Source: a bacterium (GTDB lineage Bacteria > Tectomicrobia > Entotheonellia > Entotheonellales > Entotheonellaceae). Taken from it: a stretch of 11,213 nucleotides of DNA. Where the stretch lies: positions 1 through 11,213 of the forward strand of contig JAPULM010000396.1 of assembly GCA_027294925.1 (NCBI GenBank). The letters are read 5' to 3'. Numbering within the stretch: the stretch's first letter is position 1; each line of letters starts with the position of its first letter. The notes beneath the pieces were generated by a model. It made no database searches. It saw only the letters and a list, made by a program, of their open reading frames with translations, and had not been told where the DNA came from. Position numbers and translations under genes: made by a program. Below are positions 6,251 to 11,213 of this stretch, piece by piece.

Positions 6251-7402
6251 GTGAAAGTTGGAATGGCGTTGAACATACTGAGCAAAGAAGGGCATTCCGA
6301 TGCAGCGGTGTTCGCCGAGCACATGGCCCTGGGTGATTTGGCTGAGCCTCTTGGTTTTGATTCGCTGTTTGCCCTAGAGCACCATTTCACTGGCTACGCG
6401 ATGTCACCGTCGCCCACCCAGTTACTGAGCTATTATGCCGGCCGGACAAAACGCATCACACTTGGTACGGCTGTCATCGTGTTGCCCTGGCATGATCCCG
6501 TACGGGTCGCCGAGGAAATCGCATTACTTGACGTCATCTCAGGTGGCCGTTGCTTATTCGGCTTTGGCCGCGGCGCCGCAAGCGTCGAATACGAAGGCTT
6601 CCGCATCCCGATGGAAGAAGCACGGCCACGCTTTGCCGAGGCGGCTAAGATCATCGTTAAGGCGCTCACCAATGAGGTCTTTGATTGGCAAGGCGAATTT
6701 TTTAGCATCCCGACAACTTCCATTCGTCCACGTCCAATCTCACATCCGGAGCGCCGCTTCTACGCTTCGTCTGTAAGTCCCGAGTCTTCCGAAATCATGG
6801 CTAAACTCGGCTTTGGCATTCTCGTCGTCATGCAAAATGAATGGCCGGTCGCGGCGGAGGATATTGATCGTTATCGTGAAATTGCTAAAAGTGTTGGACA
6901 CACACCGCGCCCGCCGATTATTTTAACCAACATATCGGTTGCCGAAAGTCGGGATGAAGCGCAACAGCGCGCCGTCGAATACCTAAGTCGCAAGTGGGAC
7001 TCGATTGATAATCATTACCATTTCTCCGATGGGCATCTAGCCTCAGTTAAGGGATACGAGTTCTATGGCAAGATGGCCAAGACCTACTCCAAAATGAAGG
7101 ACGATAATTTCCGCCAGAAAGCGACCGATTTCTACGTGAAGATTCAGATTGTTGGAACACCTGACGATTGTATCCAGCAGATCGCCGAATTACAGCGGTT
7201 AACCGGCATGGACCATCTGGTGACTGAATTCGCCTTTGGTGGTATGCCACACGAGGAGTCTGAACTCAACATGCGATTATTTGCCGATCGTGTCATGCCG
7301 GTGTTACAACGTGATGCCGCATTTGTGGGGCAAACCACCAATGCCCCTGCCACTAGCCGTGTGGAGGGTGAGCAATCAGCAGGCGTCTTTGCCCCCGCCT
7401 AG
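6251..7402 (+). CDS. LLM class flavin-dependent oxidoreductase (bacterial luciferase-like monooxygenase)
   Basis: A 383-residue luciferase-superfamily enzyme, expected to use FMNH2 or reduced F420 in a TIM barrel and to oxidise an unknown organic substrate. Recognisable elements are the start MKVGMALN, GFDSLFALEHHF at 35-46 (E43, H44, H45), the ITLGTAVIVLPWHDPVRVAEEI stretch split around 69-90, LLDVISGGR at 92-100, and GFGRG at 104-108. These match the luciferase/alkanal-monooxygenase-like branch. The last ~25 residues (after VMPVLQRD) are low complexity and probably disordered. I chose the GTG at 6251 because GAGGAG lies seven bases upstream and the family start begins there; a TTG at 6197 has a crowded ribosome site and adds unrelated residues. 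A good promoter at 6146-6173 serves it alone. It converges on the amidohydrolase gene. Confidence 0.9.
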   Translation: MKVGMALNILSKEGHSDAAVFAEHMALGDLAEPLGFDSLFALEHHFTGYAMSPSPTQLLSYYAGRTKRITLGTAVIVLPWHDPVRVAEEIALLDVISGGRCLFGFGRGAASVEYEGFRIPMEEARPRFAEAAKIIVKALTNEVFDWQGEFFSIPTTSIRPRPISHPERRFYASSVSPESSEIMAKLGFGILVVMQNEWPVAAEDIDRYREIAKSVGHTPRPPIILTNISVAESRDEAQQRAVEYLSRKWDSIDNHYHFSDGHLASVKGYEFYGKMAKTYSKMKDDNFRQKATDFYVKIQIVGTPDDCIQQIAELQRLTGMDHLVTEFAFGGMPHEESELNMRLFADRVMPVLQRDAAFVGQTTNAPATSRVEGEQSAGVFAPA

Positions 7403-7503
7403 TCCGCGTCCAGCCATTACCCCGCCAGTTTTGCAGGGTAAAATCCGTTGGTTTCAAAGGAACGCCGACGTTCGTAATGGCGCTGACCTTGATGCCCGGC
7501 AGA
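7403..7503. other. Convergent intergenic region with two weak hairpins
   Basis: The stops of the luciferase-like and amidohydrolase genes face each other across about 100 bases. Two modest inverted repeats are visible: TTACCC (7417-7422) with GGGTAA (7436-7441), and GAACG (7460-7464) with CGTTC (7469-7473). Neither is followed by a T run on either strand. They may halt transcription from both sides, but they do not meet the standard of intrinsic terminators. Confidence 0.3.
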
Positions 7504-8346
7504 TTATACGGCCAAAGGCCAATTTAACCACTCGGCTATCGCACGCCCCATAATCCATTCTTTGTCTGATTCGGAAAGAAAATCCAAAGCTTCGCTAAAC
7601 AAGGTTACCGCCTGGTGATATGGGCAGGGCAAACGTGTGAGATCGGTACCCCAGAAGACGCGTTGTGGCCCAAACGTTTCCACCACTCGGCGAATATGTG
7701 GGTGTAGACTGCGAAACGGGTACGCTTCCGTCACATAACACGGCAAGGCTGAAACCTTCACAGCGACATTAGGGAATGGGGCCAATAAAAATAAGGGCTC
7801 CAGGGCGGCACCAAACTCTGCGTCACGAGTGCTACCCGGCAAGCCAAGGTGGTCAATCACCAAACGCAATCCTGGGTAGCGAGCCACAATTTCGGCAATC
7901 ATTGGAATCGATCCGGCGACTGATGCCATCACCGGGATGTCGTAACGTTGTGCCGCTGCCCAGAACCAATCAGCAGTGCCGTCAGATAGCCAGCCACGGT
8001 GGTGTTCGCGCGTCAGAGTCAGACGCACGCCAAGCATGCCCGGCTGCTCCTTCCAGGTGGCGATAAGCTCCCGGCTCTCCGGCCGCTCAATGCCCAGCCG
8101 CCCCATAATGGCAAAGCGATCGGGATGTAAAGCAGCAGCCTCAAGCGCTAAATCGTTGCGCTCACCTTCCCAGGACGGAGGGACAATCACCACCCGGTCT
8201 ACCCCGGCAGCATCCATCTCTTGTAATAAATCATCCTTACTAAACGGCTCACCGCCTCTCTGCGCGTAACCCTTGCCATATTCAGGCCAGGGCCGTTCTG
8301 GAGTGTCAGCGGCCCAAATATGTACTTGCGCGTCGATAATGATCAT
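7504..8346 (-). CDS. Amidohydrolase family (amidohydrolase 2) protein, lactonase-like
   Basis: A 280-residue TIM-barrel protein of the amidohydrolase-2 branch, which includes sugar-lactone hydrolases, 2-pyrone-4,6-dicarboxylate lactonase and decarboxylases. It opens with IIIDAQVHIW, where the usual metal-binding HxH is QxH (Q7, H9). Other family points are VIDHLGLPG (H166), NVAVKVSAL (K197) and the C-terminal catalytic aspartate block VFWGTDLTR (D235). The strand that often carries another histidine reads IPVMAS. These changes suggest weak or no metal binding, as in lactonase-type members. Hydrolysis of a sugar lactone is my inference. I chose the ATG at 8346 because AGGAGA precedes it at good spacing; GTG 8367 and ATG 8361 lie upstream without such a site. 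It is divergent from the Gfo/Idh/MocA gene, so the two may be co-regulated. Confidence 0.87.
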   Translation of the reverse strand: MIIIDAQVHIWAADTPERPWPEYGKGYAQRGGEPFSKDDLLQEMDAAGVDRVVIVPPSWEGERNDLALEAAALHPDRFAIMGRLGIERPESRELIATWKEQPGMLGVRLTLTREHHRGWLSDGTADWFWAAAQRYDIPVMASVAGSIPMIAEIVARYPGLRLVIDHLGLPGSTRDAEFGAALEPLFLLAPFPNVAVKVSALPCYVTEAYPFRSLHPHIRRVVETFGPQRVFWGTDLTRLPCPYHQAVTLFSEALDFLSESDKEWIMGRAIAEWLNWPLAV

Positions 8347-8462
8347 ACGGTCTCCTGTCATGGTCACAAGGTCGATCTATCTTTACCCTACACGAACATG
8401 ATAGGATATGCCAAATCAGCTTCACCATACACCCCACTGGAACGTTTTCTATAGGAAGGTTT
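8347..8462. other. Divergent intergenic region between amidohydrolase and Gfo/Idh/MocA genes
   Basis: A 116-base gap between two genes reading outward. For the minus-strand gene a possible promoter is TTGGCA (8414-8409) with TAGGGT (8390-8385), 18 bases apart; the -10 is poor. For the plus-strand gene I find an AGGAAGG ribosome site immediately ahead of the ATG at 8463 but no good promoter pair. Overlapping promoters would fit a shared regulator. Confidence 0.25.
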
Positions 8463-9569
8463 ATGACATCCGACAAAATTCGTTTAGGCGTCATTGGCGC
8501 CAATATTCACCGCGGCTGGGCGCCCCGATCGCATCTACCGGCAGTCGCCGCTAGCCCAGACTTTGACCTTACTGCGGTTTGCACCACCCGACAGGATAGC
8601 GCCGACGAAGCAGCCAAGACATTTGGCGCCCGTCTGGCCTTTGACGATTACCGTAAAATGCTTGAACATCCTGACATAGATGCCATTAGCGTTGTGCTGC
8701 GTGTGCCATCACACTATCAACCGACACTCGATGCCATCAATGCGGGCAAACATGTTTTTACCGAGTGGCCGTTAGGCCAAACGCTGTCTGAAGCGCAAGA
8801 GATGGCTGAGAAAGCGCGCCTTAAACAGGTACAAAACATGGTAGGACTACAAGCCAGAGCTAATCCGGCTATCATGTACATGAAGAAGCTGATCGAAACC
8901 GGTTATGTGGGAGACGTCATGTCATGTCACGTTAGCGTAATCCGCAGCGGGGTCTTACAACGCTTTTCTGATCGCACGTGGCAACGCGACGACAGTCTCG
9001 GAGCCACCACATTGACCATCCCGTTTGGTCACACCATTGACGCTTTGCGCTATGTGGTCGGGGATTTTAGCCACGTTAGCTCGGTAGTTTCTACCCAGGC
9101 GACGCAATGGCTTGAAACGGATACGCAAACGATGCTGGACGTCACAGGCCCCGACAATGTTCTCGTTAGTGGTCGATTGGCAAATGGTGGGGTAGCATCC
9201 ATTCACATCGCGGCCAATCCTTGGGCAGGAAGTGGTTTTCGCATGGAAATTTATGGTCGTGAAGGAACCCTGGTGGTTTCTGGCGCCAATAGCCCGCAAT
9301 TGGAAAAAGTCGCCCTGCAAGGCGCCAAGGCCGGCGACAATGTACTGCACGACATCGAGATACCGTCCAGCTATACCTATATACCGTCGACAATGCCGGC
9401 CGGCGAAGCTTTTAACGTGGGGCAAATGTACAGTTTGTTTGCTAAAGCCATCCGCTCCGAACAGCCCTGTGCAATTAATTTTGACACCGCGGTGAATTTA
9501 CATCGCTTCATCGACACCGTACGGGCCGCATCGGATCAGGGACGCGAACTCGCTGTGACAAACGGGTAA
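8463..9569 (+). CDS. Gfo/Idh/MocA family oxidoreductase, Gal80-like branch
   Basis: A 368-residue two-domain protein. The Rossmann domain begins IRLGVIGANIHRGWAPRSHLPA, with the dinucleotide loop G9-V-I-G12-A-N14. The family's EKP motif, which normally supplies the catalytic lysine, is E101-W102-P103 in HVFTEWPLG. The C-terminal alpha/beta domain keeps PFGHTIDAL (H190, D193). The RGW..RSHLPA start and EWP are characters I associate with the branch that includes yeast Gal80, a sugar-pathway regulator that evolved from such dehydrogenases. The bacterial protein could be a sugar dehydrogenase using other residues, or a sensor. AGGAAGG lies just upstream of the ATG. It is divergent from the lactonase-like gene, and its stop lies nine bases from that of the convergent VOC gene, so its transcript probably reads into the latter. 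Confidence 0.87.
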   Translation: MTSDKIRLGVIGANIHRGWAPRSHLPAVAASPDFDLTAVCTTRQDSADEAAKTFGARLAFDDYRKMLEHPDIDAISVVLRVPSHYQPTLDAINAGKHVFTEWPLGQTLSEAQEMAEKARLKQVQNMVGLQARANPAIMYMKKLIETGYVGDVMSCHVSVIRSGVLQRFSDRTWQRDDSLGATTLTIPFGHTIDALRYVVGDFSHVSSVVSTQATQWLETDTQTMLDVTGPDNVLVSGRLANGGVASIHIAANPWAGSGFRMEIYGREGTLVVSGANSPQLEKVALQGAKAGDNVLHDIEIPSSYTYIPSTMPAGEAFNVGQMYSLFAKAIRSEQPCAINFDTAVNLHRFIDTVRAASDQGRELAVTNG

Positions 9570-9578
9570 TACGCAGCA

Positions 9579-9938
9579 CTACGATTGCATCTCTAGAATT
9601 TCAAATTGCACCCCATCTGGTCCTTCGAGAAAACAAATTTTACGACCACTGCCGGAAACCATTTCTTCCATTACGGTGGCGCCATTAACCGTAAGTTTTT
9701 CAACCGTAGCGGCGAAATCATCGGTATCAATCGCGATGTGCTCCATCCCATAGGCTTGCTCACGAGCCTGTTCCGGGACAAAAGTCGTCATATTAATGGT
9801 TAGGCCGTGTAGGTTCAAACGGACTCCACGACCGGGAATCTCTGCTACAATGGTAGCTCCGAGCGTATCCACATAAAACTGAGCGGTAACCCCGGGGTCC
9901 GGGGTTTTTATATGCAAATGGTTGAGCTTAAATGACAT
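9579..9938 (-). CDS. VOC family protein (glyoxalase/dioxygenase fold)
   Basis: A 119-residue single vicinal-oxygen-chelate domain. It has the paired beta-alpha-beta modules typical of the fold: KLNHLHIKTPD (H7/H9) then FYVDTLGA, and GMEHIAIDTDDF (H67) then the EGPDGVQFEIL end (E113). H9, H67 and E113 occupy positions used as metal ligands in glyoxalase I and extradiol dioxygenases, so metal binding is plausible. The reaction is not determined. I chose the ATG at 9938 because GAGGAGAGG lies upstream and the first beta strand begins there; a start at 9992 would add 18 unrelated residues. It probably has its own promoter at 9996-10024. It converges on the Gfo/Idh/MocA gene only nine bases away. 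Confidence 0.88.
   Translation of the reverse strand: MSFKLNHLHIKTPDPGVTAQFYVDTLGATIVAEIPGRGVRLNLHGLTINMTTFVPEQAREQAYGMEHIAIDTDDFAATVEKLTVNGATVMEEMVSGSGRKICFLEGPDGVQFEILEMQS
9888..9909 (+). terminator. Possible plus-strand intrinsic terminator inside the VOC gene
   Basis: AACCCCGG (9888-9895) and CCGGGGTT (9899-9906) form a perfect eight-base stem with a GGT loop, and the T run at 9905-9909 follows directly. On the plus strand this has the form of a rho-independent terminator; on the minus strand there is no T run. It would end transcripts arriving from the Gfo/Idh/MocA gene after they cross the VOC gene antisense. The same bases encode the IKTPDPGV segment of the VOC protein, so codon constraint may have produced it by chance. 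Confidence 0.4.
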
Positions 9939-9966
9939 GATGCCTCTCCTCACTAAAACAATCCAT

Positions 9967-9980
9967 GGTGATCTTTCACC
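9967..9980. promoter_or_regulatory. Short inverted repeat in the VOC gene leader
   Basis: GGTGATCTTTCACC is a perfect five-base inverted repeat around a four-base centre. It lies between the predicted transcription start (near 9989) and the ribosome site of the VOC gene. It could be an operator, or a small mRNA hairpin in the leader. It is short enough to arise by chance. Confidence 0.3.
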
Positions 9981-9995
9981 TTTGCCTAACACCGC

Positions 9996-10024
9996 ATCAT
10001 ATCACAAAAGTATAGAAGCGGTAA
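9996..10024 (-). promoter_or_regulatory. Extended -10 promoter for the VOC gene
   Basis: On the minus strand TTACCG (10024-10019) and TATGAT (10001-9996) are 17 bases apart, and the -10 is preceded by TGA, giving an extended TGnTATGAT element. Transcription would begin near 9989, about 50 bases before the ATG at 9938. The gap between the stop of the SUMF1-like gene (10057) and this point is too short for much else, and no convincing terminator separates the two genes. Confidence 0.5.
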
Positions 10025-10056
10025 AAGCTCAAAAATGGACAGTTGCTTCTCAGTTG

Positions 10057-11213
10057 TCAACGAGCCACACAGCGAAAACCCAGTATGTTAGATGCAGTAT
10101 CAGTGGGCAGTTTGAAACGGCTACAAAGTCGCACCTGGCAATCAGATATTAAACTACCACCCTTCACGATGTTAACCCTTGTACGATATATGCTGTCGTC
10201 TGCTTCTTGATCTGCATCCAGGGTCCACTCCATAACATTTCCTAACGTATCTACTAGCCCAAGTTGATTGGCAAAATCTTTGTATTGATCCACGGGCGTG
10301 GTGTCGGCAATATAACTTTCATCAATATTACACACCCCTTGTGCCCACTCATCCCCCCACGGATAAACATGGCCTTGCACGGTTCGAGTCGCCGCCTCCC
10401 ACTGGCTTTCAGTCGGCAAGCTTCTACCGATCCAAGCTGCAAAAGCAATGGCATCTCGGAAGCTGACTTGAACCACCGGATGATTACGTTTTTGATGCAG
10501 TGTGCTACCCGGTCCATATGGTTGAAACCAACAAGCCCCTTTGACCGACTCATAACTTAAACTTCGATTCAAGGTGAGAGAAACTGAACCGGTAGTAGGA
10601 TTCACGGTTTTACGAAAACGGCCTTGGTACACCATTCCCAATCCGGCTTCCTCTGCCGTTGTCCGGTAACCGGTTTCCTCAACGAAAATCTCAAACAAGG
10701 CATTTGTAACCGGATATTGTCCTATATAGAAATCTTCCAGAATGACCTTTTTTTGCATCAGTTCATCATGTCGAGGCGTAACACTACCAATAACATATTG
10801 GCCGCCCTCAATCAGAGTGTATCCATTGTAGAAACGGTCTCTCGGATTGAGCAATTGATCAAATCGCTCAGCTAATAATTCGGCTTCACTGACCTCCCCA
10901 TCCACCTCCACTTCGACAAGGTCAGACTCATCCAAAATTTCGTCGGCTTCAATGACCTCAACATCTTCTGCCAACATGTAGTCGTCTGCTGCGATGGTAT
11001 CCTCATCAACAGACGCCTCGACATCTGCAACCTCCTCCAACTCGGCATCGTCGGCCAGCACCACCTCGTCGACTACCTCGGCATCGTCTACTTCAATGAT
11101 GTCCGCGTCAGGTCCTTCCTCGACATCTGCGACCTCTTCCAATTCGGCATCGTCGGCTAGCACCACCTCGCCGGCAACCTCGGCATCGTCTACTTCAACA
11201 ATGTCCGCATCAG
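10057..11213 (-). CDS. Formylglycine-generating-enzyme-like (SUMF1/FGE-sulfatase domain) protein with acidic repeat N-terminus, 5' end missing
   Basis: The frame is open to the right edge, so the N-terminus is outside the window; 385 residues are visible. The first ~120 are extremely rich in Asp, Glu and Val, with an imperfect 34-residue tandem repeat (core EVVLADDAELEEVADVE). From about base 10840 down runs a complete FGE-sulfatase domain: IEGGQYVIGS, FYIGQYPVTNALFEIFV, NHPVVQVSFRDAIAFAAW, RSLPTESQWEAATR, YPWGDEW, LGNVMEWT, IVKGGS and a final LGFRC. Near the C-terminus are two cysteines spaced CQVRLC, the C-x4-C spacing of the active-site pair in true formylglycine-generating enzymes. Most bacterial members of this fold are not sulfatase activators (examples are NirV, PvdO and EgtB-like proteins), and no sulfatase gene is visible. 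The acidic region may be a linker or calcium-binding stretch. An internal GTG at 11166 is not the true start. Confidence 0.85.
   Translation of the reverse strand, partial: DADIVEVDDAEVAGEVVLADDAELEEVADVEEGPDADIIEVDDAEVVDEVVLADDAELEEVADVEASVDEDTIAADDYMLAEDVEVIEADEILDESDLVEVEVDGEVSEAELLAERFDQLLNPRDRFYNGYTLIEGGQYVIGSVTPRHDELMQKKVILEDFYIGQYPVTNALFEIFVEETGYRTTAEEAGLGMVYQGRFRKTVNPTTGSVSLTLNRSLSYESVKGACWFQPYGPGSTLHQKRNHPVVQVSFRDAIAFAAWIGRSLPTESQWEAATRTVQGHVYPWGDEWAQGVCNIDESYIADTTPVDQYKDFANQLGLVDTLGNVMEWTLDADQEADDSIYRTRVNIVKGGSLISDCQVRLCSRFKLPTDTASNILGFRCVAR
11015..11213. repeat. Tandem 102-base coding repeat, at least two copies
   Basis: Bases 11015-11111 and 11117-11213 match at 86 of 97 positions with an offset of exactly 102 bases. 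On the minus strand this is a 34-codon unit in frame, encoding DADI(I/V)EVDDAEV.. then EVVLADDAELEEVADVE. Only about four residues differ between the copies. The array continues beyond the right edge. It lies in the acidic N-terminal part of the SUMF1-like protein. Confidence 0.9.

Noticed and set aside
8955..9425. A 156-codon open frame on the minus strand
   Set aside because: It is antisense to the well-supported Gfo/Idh/MocA gene and resembles no family.
11015..11213. Regularly spaced repeats as a CRISPR array
   Set aside because: The units are directly adjacent, in frame and coding, with no distinct spacers; this is a protein-coding tandem repeat.

Overview
The window looks like chromosomal DNA from a Gram-negative-type bacterium of moderate GC content. 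Shine-Dalgarno sites are strong (GGAGG/AGGAG types), and there are exported and membrane proteins, densely packed genes that keep switching strand, and many broad-specificity catabolic enzymes. An environmental or symbiotic proteobacterium, or a metabolically rich lineage such as Tectomicrobia, would fit, but no marker gene fixes the taxonomy. I see no tRNA, rRNA, CRISPR array, transposase or phage gene.

Layout, left to right. At bases 2-16 a strong ribosome site and ATG on the minus strand suggest a gene leaving the left edge. Next come an exported phytase/esterase-like beta-propeller protein (108-1079, -) and, just upstream of it, a 57-residue eight-cysteine DUF1272 protein (1151-1324, -). 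A frameshifted C-terminal remnant of a luciferase-like oxidoreductase follows (1355-1526, +). A VanZ-like membrane protein (1566-1979, -) overlaps the end of an enolase-superfamily sugar-acid dehydratase-like gene (1973-3145, -). Divergent from that is a 3-hydroxyisobutyrate dehydrogenase-family gene (3323-4216, +), whose stop overlaps the stop of an FkbM methyltransferase (4213-5001, -). A short DUF2207 protein (5089-5994, -) follows. The middle holds a flavin-dependent luciferase-like monooxygenase with a good sigma-70 promoter (6251-7402, +), an amidohydrolase-2 family lactonase or hydrolase (7504-8346, -) and a Gfo/Idh/MocA protein lacking the catalytic lysine (8463-9569, +). The right end has a VOC/glyoxalase-fold protein (9579-9938, -) and a formylglycine-generating-enzyme-like (SUMF1-type) protein, which enters from the right edge with an acidic 34-residue tandem repeat (10057-11213, -).

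How the genes may work together. A sugar dehydrogenase-like protein, a lactonase-like amidohydrolase, an acid-sugar dehydratase and a beta-hydroxyacid dehydrogenase are the parts list of a non-phosphorylative sugar or sugar-acid catabolic route. The luciferase-like and VOC enzymes could be accessory oxidations. This is inference: the genes are not one operon, unrelated genes lie between them, and two of the enzymes lack textbook catalytic residues. The remaining genes (FkbM, DUF2207, VanZ, SUMF1-like) look like independent envelope or modification functions. No defence system or other clearly novel multi-gene system is evident.
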